14,412 nt of DNA from Acetatifactor sp. (GCA_016293615.1 JAEDDX010000061.1:1-14412); one strand, 5' to 3'; shown: positions 8,416 through 14,412, numbered from the stretch's first letter. Notes: generated by a model not told the origin, from the letters alone. Translations and numbers: made by a program.

Positions 8416-8574
8416 GCAGTATTGGAAGCTTCATCCCTATATTACAAAAACACTCCGTGAGGATGCGCACTCGCACGGTTTTAGTGTGTCACTTTTGCAA
8501 CCGCGCGCGGCGCGAGAGGTTCGCAGGCGAAACTCTTTTTTCTGCAGAAATACAGACGGAATATGCAAAAGCTC
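8416..8574 (+). other. Structured non-coding spacer, possible small RNA or attenuator
   Basis: No gene is supported here. ACACT-CCGTG (8450-8459) pairs with CACGG-tttt-AGTGT (8474-8487) to make a ten-pair hairpin with a 4-nt bulge. A GC palindrome CCGCGCGCGG lies at 8501-8510. A terminator-like hairpin at 8514-8541 ends in T6. A poor promoter candidate (TTGCAG 8414-8419, TATATT 8438-8443, 18 nt apart) would start a transcript near 8450, giving an RNA of about 90 nt. AACC (8499-8502) could pair with GGTT (8518-8521) and would then block the terminator. Whether an RNA is made is unknown. Confidence 0.35.
8514..8541 (+). terminator. Terminator-like hairpin upstream of rfbD
   Basis: AGAG (8515-8518) pairs with CTCT (8533-8536) and TTCG (8520-8523) with CGAA (8528-8531), with one G/A mismatch between them and a CAGG loop. 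The 3' side continues into a T-run ending at 8541. The stem is moderate. It could back up the rpoC terminator or end a short RNA from this spacer. It lies upstream of the rfbD promoter, so it insulates rfbD from left-hand transcription. Confidence 0.55.
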
Positions 8575-8604
8575 TTTACAGAAGGGCGAGACAGATACTA
8601 TAAT
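8575..8604 (+). promoter_or_regulatory. rfbD promoter
   Basis: A -35 box TTTACA (8575-8580) and a perfect -10 TATAAT (8599-8604) are 18 nt apart. The predicted start near 8611 gives a short leader of about 34 nt. Together with terminators on both sides, this makes rfbD its own transcription unit. Confidence 0.75.
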
Positions 8605-8644
8605 TTGAGACACGGTAACTTCCGATAATAAGGAGAACATGGTT

Positions 8645-9544
8645 ATGAAGATTTTTGTGACGGGCGTGAACGGACAGCTGGGTCATGATGTGATGAATGA
8701 AATCCATAAGCGCGGCATGGAAGGAGTCGGCTCCGACATCACGCAGAGCTATGCCGGGATGGCGGACGAAACAGCAGTGTGTTCCATGCCTTATGTACAG
8801 ATGGATATCACTGACGCAGATGCGGTGGACAGAATCCTTGGCGGGGTTCGCCCTGAGGCAGTGATTCACTGCGCGGCTTATACCGCAGTCGATGCGGCGG
8901 AAGAAAACGAAGCGCTCTGCCGCAGAGTCAACGCAGACGGTCCCCGCAATATAGCTGCTGTCTGCAGGAAGCTTGATATCAAAATGATTTATATCAGCAC
9001 GGATTATGTGTTTGACGGAACCGGCGAAAGACCCTGGGAGCCGGATGACAAACAGGCGCCGGTCAGCGTATACGGCCGTACCAAATACGAGGGCGAGCTG
9101 GCTGTGCAGGCTCAGCTTGAGAAATACTTCATCGTCCGCATTGCCTGGGTATTCGGTACAAACGGTAAGAACTTTGTCAAGACGATGCTTGCTCTTTCCG
9201 AGAAGTATGACACCCTGCGTGTCGTGAACGATCAGTTTGGCTCCCCCACCTATACATTCGATCTGTCAAAGCTTCTGGTCGATATGATATTGACCGAGAA
9301 GTACGGTATCTACCATGCGACAAATGAGGGGATCTGCTCCTGGTATGATTTTGCGTGCGCCATTTTCGAGACGGCCGGAATCAGGATGAATGTCATCCCC
9401 GTGACCACTGCCGAGTACGGTGCGAAGGCGGCAAGACCTGCCAACAGCAGAATGAGCAAAGAGAAGCTGACGGCAAACGGTTTTGAGAAGCTTCCGGACT
9501 GGCAGGATGCGCTGAAGCGCTATCTTCAGGAAATCCGCGGATAA
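8645..9544 (+). CDS. rfbD: dTDP-4-dehydrorhamnose reductase
   Basis: This extended short-chain dehydrogenase reduces dTDP-4-dehydro-L-rhamnose with NAD(P)H to dTDP-L-rhamnose, the last step of activated rhamnose synthesis for cell-surface glycans (also called rmlD). The product is 299 aa, near the family length. The Rossmann motif GVNGQLG is at residues 7-13, the STDYVFDG segment starts at S118, and the catalytic YGRTK (Y143, K147) is followed by VRIAWVFG and the substrate-side segment FGSPTYTFDL. ATG 8645 is preferred over ATG 8639: AAGGAG (8630-8635) is 9 nt before the former and only 3 nt before the latter, and family members begin MKI-VTG. No rfbA, rfbB or rfbC gene is adjacent. It has its own promoter and is flanked by terminators. 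A related SDR sugar reductase is possible, but the motif set fits RfbD well. Confidence 0.93.
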   Translation: MKIFVTGVNGQLGHDVMNEIHKRGMEGVGSDITQSYAGMADETAVCSMPYVQMDITDADAVDRILGGVRPEAVIHCAAYTAVDAAEENEALCRRVNADGPRNIAAVCRKLDIKMIYISTDYVFDGTGERPWEPDDKQAPVSVYGRTKYEGELAVQAQLEKYFIVRIAWVFGTNGKNFVKTMLALSEKYDTLRVVNDQFGSPTYTFDLSKLLVDMILTEKYGIYHATNEGICSWYDFACAIFETAGIRMNVIPVTTAEYGAKAARPANSRMSKEKLTANGFEKLPDWQDALKRYLQEIRG

Positions 9545-9592
9545 AATCCATGAGAATTCGCTGAAAATCCCCAAAAACAGAATAAAAAGTGT

Positions 9593-9621
9593 TTGACAAT
9601 GCATCCACGAGCGTATATACT
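9593..9621 (+). promoter_or_regulatory. str operon (rpsL) promoter
   Basis: A perfect -35 TTGACA (9593-9598), a 17-nt spacer and a -10 TATACT (9616-9621). Initiation is expected at about 9628, leaving a leader of about 68 nt before rpsL. The -10 box lies inside the loop of the 9601-9643 inverted repeat. Confidence 0.88.
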
Positions 9622-9648
9622 AATATAGCATGCGCGTGGATGCTTTTT
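9601..9648 (+). terminator. Terminator overlapping the rpsL promoter
   Basis: GCATCCACG (9601-9609) pairs perfectly with CGTGGATGC (9635-9643), followed by TTTTT (9644-9648). Within the 25-nt loop TATAT (9614-9618) pairs with ATATA (9623-9627) around ACTA. RNA reading through from rfbD contains both arms and should terminate. RNA starting at about 9628 lacks the left arm and should escape. The DNA dyad also brackets the -10 box. Confidence 0.8.
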
Positions 9649-9695
9649 CTTTGTGCGTGCAGAAAATATCAATTTTAAGAAAGAGGTGAAACAGA

Positions 9696-10118
9696 ATGCC
9701 GACATTTAACCAGTTAGTAAGAAAAGGACGTCAGACTACTGTAAAGAAGTCTACAGCACCTGCACTTCAGAAAGGTTACAACTCCCTTCACAAGAAGGCT
9801 ACAGATGTATCCGCTCCTCAGAAGCGTGGTGTTTGTACCGCTGTTAAGACAGCAACTCCTAAGAAGCCTAACTCAGCTCTTAGAAAGATCGCCAGAGTAC
9901 GTCTTTCCAACGGAATCGAAGTTACAAGCTACATTCCCGGAGAAGGTCATAATCTGCAGGAGCACAGCGTTGTTTTGATCCGTGGTGGTAGAGTAAAGGA
10001 CCTGCCCGGTACAAGATATCACATCATTCGTGGTACCCTTGATACTGCAGGCGTTGCCAACAGAAAACAGGCTCGTTCCAAGTACGGCGCTAAGAGACCC
10101 AAGGCTGGTAAGAAGTAA
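9696..10118 (+). CDS. rpsL: 30S ribosomal protein S12
   Basis: S12 lies at the decoding centre of the 30S subunit and affects translational accuracy. The product is 140 aa and has the Gram-positive form, with an extra segment around residues 25-40 ahead of PQKRGVC that the E. coli protein lacks. TATPKKPNSALRK and GEGHNLQEHSVVLIRGGRVKDLPG are fully conserved. The lysines altered in classic streptomycin-resistant mutants are present (K56 in PKKPNS and K101 in RVKDLP). D102 is the residue that carries beta-methylthiolation in some bacteria. AAGAGGTGA (9681-9689) precedes the ATG at suitable spacing. It is the first gene of the str operon, and a 218-nt structured spacer separates it from rpsG. 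Confidence 0.99.
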   Translation: MPTFNQLVRKGRQTTVKKSTAPALQKGYNSLHKKATDVSAPQKRGVCTAVKTATPKKPNSALRKIARVRLSNGIEVTSYIPGEGHNLQEHSVVLIRGGRVKDLPGTRYHIIRGTLDTAGVANRKQARSKYGAKRPKAGKK

Positions 10119-10143
10119 TTGCCGCACAGGTGATTATCTTTGA

Positions 10144-10274
10144 CCAATAGCTTAGGGAAGGCGTTGGTGAGAACTGTAATTGTTCTCGCGGGTGTGAAAG
10201 CACCCAAGTACCACAAAAACGAAACTAAGAAAAGTGTTGGAATTCTGTCATACAGATAAACAGCGCGTACACTT
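10144..10274 (+). promoter_or_regulatory. Structured rpsL-rpsG intercistronic RNA
   Basis: Four consecutive helices can be drawn. CCAAT(a)GC 10144-10151 pairs with GCGTTGG 10161-10167. GAGAAC 10169-10174 pairs with GTTCTC 10182-10187. GGGTGT 10190-10195 pairs with GCACCC 10200-10205 under a GAAA tetraloop. AAGTGT 10232-10237 pairs with ACACTT 10269-10274 and encloses TCTGT/ACAGA (10244-10256). No T-run follows, so none is an intrinsic terminator. In E. coli, S7 represses translation by binding the rpsL-rpsG spacer. A similar role is plausible by position, but the structure has not been matched to any known family. Confidence 0.5.
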
Positions 10275-10336
10275 GGGGAAACACATGTGAGTACCGATGA
10301 ATTAACGAATTTCAGATTGTTAAGGAGGGAAGAATC

Positions 10337-10807
10337 GTGCCACGTAAAGGTCATATTCAGAAAAGAGATGTATTAGCAGATCCTTTATACAACAACAAAG
10401 TGGTTACCAAGCTTATCAACAACATTATGCTTGATGGTAAGAAGGGTGTAGCACAGAAGATTGTATACGGTGCATTTGCAAAGGTAGAAGAGAAGTCCGG
10501 TAAGCCCGCTCTTGAAGTATTCGAAGAGGCTATGAATAACATCATGCCCGTACTTGAGGTTAAGGCAAGACGTATCGGCGGCGCTACCTATCAGGTACCG
10601 ATCGAGGTTAGACCTGAGAGACGTCAGGCTTTGGGGCTCCGTTGGTTGACAATGTTCTCTCGTAAGAGAAGCGAGAAGACCATGGAAGACAGACTGGCTA
10701 ACGAAATTCTTGATGCAGCTAACAATACCGGTTCTGCTGTAAAGAGAAAAGAAGATATGCACAAGATGGCAGAGGCAAACAAGGCATTCGCACACTACAG
10801 ATTCTAG
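10337..10807 (+). CDS. rpsG: 30S ribosomal protein S7
   Basis: S7 binds the 3' major domain of 16S rRNA, nucleates assembly of the 30S head and contacts E-site tRNA. The product is 156 aa, the usual length. MPRKG at the N-terminus, LMLDGKK-type text (here IMLDGKKGVAQKIVY), GGATYQVPIEVRPERRQALG, RLANEILDA and a C-terminus ending MAEANKAFAHYRF are all diagnostic. The start is GTG at 10337, with AAGGAGG (10322-10328) 8 nt upstream and no in-frame ATG nearby. It is the second gene of the str operon. In E. coli S7 is the operon's translational autoregulator, and the long spacer before this gene fits such a role by position. Confidence 0.99.
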   Translation: MPRKGHIQKRDVLADPLYNNKVVTKLINNIMLDGKKGVAQKIVYGAFAKVEEKSGKPALEVFEEAMNNIMPVLEVKARRIGGATYQVPIEVRPERRQALGLRWLTMFSRKRSEKTMEDRLANEILDAANNTGSAVKRKEDMHKMAEANKAFAHYRF

Positions 10808-10813
10808 TTTGCG

Positions 10814-10840
10814 GATACCGGCGAGCGTCTCGTCAGTATT
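10814..10840 (+). repeat. Hairpin in the rpsG-fusA spacer
   Basis: ATAC (10815-10818), GGCGAG (10820-10825), a CGT loop, CTCGTC (10829-10834) and GTAT (10836-10839) form a ten-pair stem with one symmetric C/A mismatch and one G-T. It starts 7 nt after the rpsG stop codon and has no T-run after it. It could protect or process the message between the two genes. Confidence 0.55.
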
Positions 10841-10873
10841 GTTATTCGCTATAAAATATAGGAGGAAAAAATC

Positions 10874-13039
10874 TTGGCTGGAAGAGAATATCCGTTAGAG
10901 AGAACCAGAAATATCGGAATTATGGCTCATATCGATGCAGGTAAGACTACCACTACAGAGCGTATTCTTTACTACACCGGTGTTAACTATAAGATTGGTG
11001 ATACTCATGATGGTACTGCAACCATGGACTGGATGGCCCAGGAGCAGGAAAGAGGTATTACCATCACATCCGCAGCTACAACCTGCCATTGGACTTTGCA
11101 GAAAGAAACAAAGACCATGCCCGGCGCGTTGGAGCATCGTATCAATATCATTGATACCCCTGGTCACGTAGACTTCACCGTTGAAGTTGAGCGTTCCCTT
11201 CGTGTATTGGACGGCGCTGTAGGCGTTTTCTGTGCAAAGGGTGGCGTTGAACCTCAGTCCGAGAATGTATGGCGTCAGGCTGACACCTACAATGTACCTC
11301 GTATGGCGTTCATCAACAAGATGGACATCCTTGGTGCAAACTTCTACGCAGCAGTAGACCAGATTAGAAACAGACTCGGTAAGAATGCCATCGTTCTTCA
11401 GCTGCCTATCGGCAAGGAAGATGATTTCAAGGGCATTATCGACCTGTTTGAAATGAAGGCTTACATCTACAATGACGATAAGGGTGATGATATCACCGTT
11501 ACCGACGACCTTGGAGATATGAAGGATGAGGCAGAGCTTTATCGTGCAGAGCTCATCGAAAAGGTTTGTGAGTTGGATGACGATCTGACCATGATGTACC
11601 TTGAGGGCGAAGAGCCCACCACAGAGCAGCTTAAGGCAGCTCTTCGTAAGGGAACCTGTGAATGTACGGCAGTCCCCGTTTGCTGCGGTACCGCATACAG
11701 AAATAAGGGCGTTCAGAAGCTTCTGGATGCAATTATCGAGTACATGCCTTCACCTGTTGACATCCCTGCAATCAAGGGTGTTGACCTGGAAGGCAACGAA
11801 GTAGAAAGACACTCCTCCGATGATGAGCCTTTCGCAGCACTTGCATTTAAGATTATGACAGACCCCTTCGTAGGTAAGCTGGCATACTTCCGTGCATACT
11901 CAGGAACCGTAAACTCCGGTTCTTATGTGCTGAACGCAACAAAAGATAAGAAGGAACGTGTAGGACGTCTCCTTCAGATGCACGCTAACAAGCGTCAGGA
12001 ACTGGATAAGGTTTACTCCGGTGATATTGCCGCAGCAGTTGGTTTCAAGTTCACCACAACCGGTGATACTATCTGTGACGAGCAGCACCCTGTGATCCTT
12101 GAGTCCATGGAATTCCCTGAGCCCGTTATCGAGCTTGCTATCGAGCCTAAGACCAAAGCAGGTCAGGGTAAGATGGGCGAGGCTCTTGCAAAGCTGGCTG
12201 AGGAAGATCCTACTTTCCGTGCTCACACCGATCAGGAGACCGGTCAGACCATCATCGCAGGTATGGGTGAGCTCCATTTGGAGATTATCGTAGACCGTCT
12301 GCTTCGTGAGTTCAAGGTAGAAGCTAATGTTGGTGCACCTCAGGTTGCATACAAGGAAGCATTTACCAAGGCTGTTGAAGTTGACTCCAAGTACGCTAAG
12401 CAGTCCGGTGGACGTGGTCAGTACGGACACTGTAAAGTTAAGTTCGAGCCCATGGAGGCTAACTGTGAGAAGTTTGACTTCGATCCTAAGGCAAATATCC
12501 TCATCAACGATCCTCCTACACTGCTCTTCGAATCTACCGTAGTCGGTGGTGCAATTCCTAAGGAATACATCCCTGCAGTCGGTGAAGGTATTCAGGAAGC
12601 AGCAAAAGCAGGTATCCTTGGCGGATTCCCTGTGCTTGGCGTGCATGCAAATGTATATGATGGTTCCTATCATGAGGTTGACTCCTCTGAAATGGCATTC
12701 CACATTGCAGGTTCCATGGCATTCAAGGAGGCTATGGCTAAGGCAGCGCCCGTACTTCTCGAGCCTATCATGAAGGTTGAAGTAACCATGCCTGAAGAGT
12801 ACATGGGTGATGTGATCGGCGACCTGAACTCCCGTCGTGGACAGGTTCAGGGTATGGAAGATATCGGCGGCGGTAAGATGGTTAAGGCTTATGTTCCTCT
12901 TGCTGAAATGTTCGGTTATTCCACCGACCTTCGTTCCAGAACTCAGGGACGTGGTAACTACTCCATGTTCTTCGAAAAGTATGAGCCCGTTCCCAAGAAT
13001 GTACAGGAGAAGGTACTCTCCGCGAAAAAGAACGGTTAA
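10874..13039 (+). CDS. fusA: Elongation factor G
   Basis: EF-G is the GTPase that moves tRNAs and mRNA through the ribosome and, with RRF, recycles ribosomes. The product is 721 aa, somewhat longer than the roughly 700 usual for the family. The GTPase motifs are AHIDAGKT (18-25), ERGITITSAATT, DTPGH (94-98) and NKMD (148-151). GGRGQYGHCKVKFEPM opens the domain IV part, and GSYHEVDSSEMAFHIAG, PEEYMGDVIGDLNSRRG and EMFGYSTDLRSRTQGRGNYSM complete domains IV-V. About 14 residues around 534-551 appear extra relative to E. coli and Bacillus EF-G recalled from memory. The start is TTG at 10874, with AGGAGG (10860-10865) 8 nt upstream. No separate promoter is evident, so it depends on the rpsL promoter. 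Confidence 0.99.
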   Translation: MAGREYPLERTRNIGIMAHIDAGKTTTTERILYYTGVNYKIGDTHDGTATMDWMAQEQERGITITSAATTCHWTLQKETKTMPGALEHRINIIDTPGHVDFTVEVERSLRVLDGAVGVFCAKGGVEPQSENVWRQADTYNVPRMAFINKMDILGANFYAAVDQIRNRLGKNAIVLQLPIGKEDDFKGIIDLFEMKAYIYNDDKGDDITVTDDLGDMKDEAELYRAELIEKVCELDDDLTMMYLEGEEPTTEQLKAALRKGTCECTAVPVCCGTAYRNKGVQKLLDAIIEYMPSPVDIPAIKGVDLEGNEVERHSSDDEPFAALAFKIMTDPFVGKLAYFRAYSGTVNSGSYVLNATKDKKERVGRLLQMHANKRQELDKVYSGDIAAAVGFKFTTTGDTICDEQHPVILESMEFPEPVIELAIEPKTKAGQGKMGEALAKLAEEDPTFRAHTDQETGQTIIAGMGELHLEIIVDRLLREFKVEANVGAPQVAYKEAFTKAVEVDSKYAKQSGGRGQYGHCKVKFEPMEANCEKFDFDPKANILINDPPTLLFESTVVGGAIPKEYIPAVGEGIQEAAKAGILGGFPVLGVHANVYDGSYHEVDSSEMAFHIAGSMAFKEAMAKAAPVLLEPIMKVEVTMPEEYMGDVIGDLNSRRGQVQGMEDIGGGKMVKAYVPLAEMFGYSTDLRSRTQGRGNYSMFFEKYEPVPKNVQEKVLSAKKNG

Positions 13040-13050
13040 TCAAAAGATAC

Positions 13051-13088
13051 ATGCAGCCATGTACCGAAAAATTTGTACATGGCCGCAT
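13051..13088 (+). repeat. Long hairpin after fusA, without a T-run
   Basis: GCCATGTAC (13056-13064) pairs perfectly with GTACATGGC (13075-13083). Beyond one A/C mismatch ATGC (13051-13054) pairs with GCAT (13085-13088), for 13 pairs around a 10-nt loop. What follows is ATTATC and then an A-run, not T's, so it does not read as an intrinsic terminator on the plus strand. mRNA 3'-end protection or an RNase site between fusA and tuf is possible. Confidence 0.7.
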
Positions 13089-13105
13089 ATTATCAAAAAA
13101 ATAGC

Positions 13106-13134
13106 TTGAAAAACTCGGTTTGATTTTATATAAT
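13106..13134 (+). promoter_or_regulatory. tuf promoter
   Basis: A -35 box TTGAAA (13106-13111), a 17-nt spacer and a perfect -10 TATAAT (13129-13134). Transcription should begin near 13141, giving a leader of about 83 nt. It allows tuf to be expressed beyond the level provided by the str operon message. Confidence 0.88.
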
Positions 13135-13150
13135 CAAAGATAGTCGAGTT
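13112..13150. repeat. Nested dyad around the tuf -10 box
   Basis: TTTGATT (13119-13125) and AATCAAA (13132-13138) form a perfect seven-base inverted repeat with a 6-nt spacer, and the right arm overlaps the -10 box. Outside it AACTCG (13112-13117) pairs with CGAGTT (13145-13150). It could be an operator, a cruciform-prone promoter element, or a hairpin in read-through RNA from fusA. Confidence 0.55.
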
Positions 13151-13156
13151 AAAAGC

Positions 13157-13182
13157 GCCGAGTGTGCTTTCGTACGCTCGGC
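13157..13182 (+). promoter_or_regulatory. tuf leader stem-loop
   Basis: GCCGAGTGTG (13157-13166) pairs with TACGCTCGGC (13173-13182): ten pairs, two of them G-T, around CTTTCG. It lies about 16 nt into the tuf leader. An A-rich stretch follows, so it is not a terminator. A 5' stabilising or regulatory hairpin is a reasonable inference. Confidence 0.6.
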
Positions 13183-13223
13183 ACAGCAAAAATAGTTTAA
13201 TTATTTATAGGAGGATTTCAATA

Positions 13224-14411
13224 ATGGCTAAAGCTAAATTTGAAAGAACAAAGCCCCATTGTAACATTGGTACCATTGGACACGTTGACCATGGTAAAAC
13301 AACTCTGACCGCTGCTATCACCAAGGTTCTCGCTGAGAGAGTTCCCGGTAACGCAAAGGTTGACTTCGAAAACATCGATAAGGCTCCCGAAGAGAGAGAG
13401 CGTGGTATCACCATTTCTACCGCACACGTTGAGTATCAGACCGAGAAGAGACACTATGCACACGTTGACTGCCCCGGCCATGCTGACTATGTAAAGAACA
13501 TGATCACCGGTGCTGCACAGATGGATGGTGCTATCCTCGTTGTAGCTGCTACTGACGGTGTTATGGCTCAGACCAAGGAGCACATCCTTCTGTCCCGTCA
13601 GGTAGGCGTTCCTTACATCGTAGTATTCATGAACAAGTGTGATATGGTTGACGATCCCGAGCTTCTTGAGCTGGTTGAGATGGAAATCACTGAGCAGCTT
13701 GAAGAGTACGAGTTCACAGACTGCCCTATCATTAAGGGTTCTGCACTTCAGGCTCTGAACGATCCTAACGGTGAGTGGGGCGACAAGATCATGGAGCTTA
13801 TGGCTACCGTTGACGAGTATATCCCTGATCCTCAGCGTGACACCGACAAGCCTTTCCTTATGCCTGTCGAGGATGTATTCACCATTACCGGTCGTGGTAC
13901 CGTTGCTACCGGTCGTGTAGAGCGTGGTGTTCTTAAGCTCAACGATGAAGTAGAGATCATCGGTATCAAGGAAGATACCAAGAAGACCGTTGTAACCGGT
14001 ATCGAAATGTTCCGTAAGATGCTGGATGAGGCACAGGCTGGTGATAACATCGGTGCTCTGCTTCGTGGTGTTCAGAGAACTGAAATCGAAAGAGGACAGG
14101 TTCTTGCAAAGCCCGGCTCTGTAAAGTGCCACACCAAGTTTACCGCTCAGGTATACGTTCTGACCAAGGATGAAGGTGGACGTCATACTCCTTTCTTCAA
14201 CAACTATCGTCCTCAGTTCTATTTCAGAACAACCGACGTAACCGGCGTTTGCTCTCTGCCTGCTGGTACCGAGATGTGCATGCCTGGTGATAACGTAGAG
14301 ATGACCATCGAACTCATCCATCCCATCGCTATGGAGCAGGGTCTTACCTTCGCTATCCGTGAAGGTGGTAGAACAGTAGGTTCTGGTAGAGTTGCTACAA
14401 TCATCGAGTAA
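13224..14411 (+). CDS. tuf: Elongation factor Tu
   Basis: EF-Tu carries aminoacyl-tRNA as a GTP complex to the ribosomal A site. The product is 395 aa, a normal length, and the gene is complete with its stop one base before the window edge. Motifs: GHVDHGKT (19-26), RGITIS (60-65), DCPGH (82-86, H86 being the catalytic histidine), NKCD (137-140) and GSAL. Domains II and III show TITGRGTVATGRVERG-like text, DEGGRHTPFFNNYRPQFYF and a C-terminus FAIREGGRTVGSGRV. The frame stays open upstream to 13164, but AGGAGG (13209-13214) 9 nt before ATG 13224 and the universal MAKAKFERTKPH N-terminus fix the start. It follows fusA in the classic str order and also has its own promoter. Confidence 0.99.
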   Translation: MAKAKFERTKPHCNIGTIGHVDHGKTTLTAAITKVLAERVPGNAKVDFENIDKAPEERERGITISTAHVEYQTEKRHYAHVDCPGHADYVKNMITGAAQMDGAILVVAATDGVMAQTKEHILLSRQVGVPYIVVFMNKCDMVDDPELLELVEMEITEQLEEYEFTDCPIIKGSALQALNDPNGEWGDKIMELMATVDEYIPDPQRDTDKPFLMPVEDVFTITGRGTVATGRVERGVLKLNDEVEIIGIKEDTKKTVVTGIEMFRKMLDEAQAGDNIGALLRGVQRTEIERGQVLAKPGSVKCHTKFTAQVYVLTKDEGGRHTPFFNNYRPQFYFRTTDVTGVCSLPAGTEMCMPGDNVEMTIELIHPIAMEQGLTFAIREGGRTVGSGRVATIIE

Positions 14412-14412
14412 T

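Noticed and set aside
8517..8535. tRNA T-arm-like GGTTCG motif
   Set aside because: No acceptor, D or anticodon arms can be drawn around it. The sequence fits a terminator hairpin better.
10140..10180. Possible promoter in the rpsL-rpsG spacer (TTGACC at 10140)
   Set aside because: No acceptable -10 box at 16-18 nt. The nearest TGTAAT is 29 nt away.
13051..13095. Intrinsic terminator after fusA
   Set aside because: The stem is strong, but no T-run follows on the plus strand, so it is listed as a hairpin only.
13164..13223. Upstream extension of the tuf reading frame
   Set aside because: It would translate the leader stem-loop. The AGGAGG at 13209-13214 and the conserved EF-Tu N-terminus fix the start at 13224.
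1..14412. CRISPR array, tRNA, rRNA, insertion sequence or prophage genes
   Set aside because: I looked for regularly spaced identical repeats, tRNA-like folds and transposase-like frames and saw none.

Overview
The window is a transcription and translation gene cluster from a low-to-mid GC Firmicute, most likely a Clostridia member close to Lachnospiraceae. That placement is an inference. It rests on the gene order rpoB-rpoC-(rfbD)-rpsL-rpsG-fusA-tuf, AGGAGG-type ribosome binding sites, consensus sigma-A-like promoters, the long Gram-positive form of S12, a beta' subunit without the enterobacterial trigger-loop insertion, and strongly acidic C-termini on both beta and beta'. All seven genes read left to right and all look intact.

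Layout. Bases 1-609 carry no convincing gene. They hold a compact family of spaced inverted repeats (TGGGCAT-N21-ATGCCCA, three copies between 200 and 366) that resembles a REP/BIME-type dispersed element. A clear promoter (610-638) and a leader of about 147 nt precede rpoB (792-4652). rpoC (4702-8373) follows 49 nt later, and a strong intrinsic terminator (8384-8415) closes the rpoBC unit. Bases 8416-8570 are non-coding but contain hairpins and a second terminator-like structure. A separately promoted gene for dTDP-4-dehydrorhamnose reductase (rfbD, 8645-9544) sits where Bacillus-type clusters carry the L7Ae-like gene. An intrinsic terminator then overlaps the promoter of the str operon: the promoter -10 lies in the terminator loop, so read-through transcripts can fold the hairpin while transcripts starting there cannot.

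The str operon follows: rpsL, a 218-nt structured spacer, rpsG (GTG start), a 66-nt spacer with a hairpin, fusA (TTG start), then a 184-nt spacer with three dyads and a strong internal promoter for tuf (13224-14411), which ends one base before the window edge.

The genes cooperate in gene expression. RpoB and RpoC form the catalytic core of RNA polymerase, S12 and S7 are 30S proteins at the decoding centre and head, EF-G drives translocation and EF-Tu delivers aminoacyl-tRNA. RfbD (dTDP-L-rhamnose synthesis for surface glycans) is the functional outlier. No complete new defence or mobile system is visible. The novelty here lies in the non-coding DNA: the repeat family before rpoB, the promoter nested in a terminator before rpsL, the structured rpsL-rpsG spacer, and the dyads around the tuf promoter.
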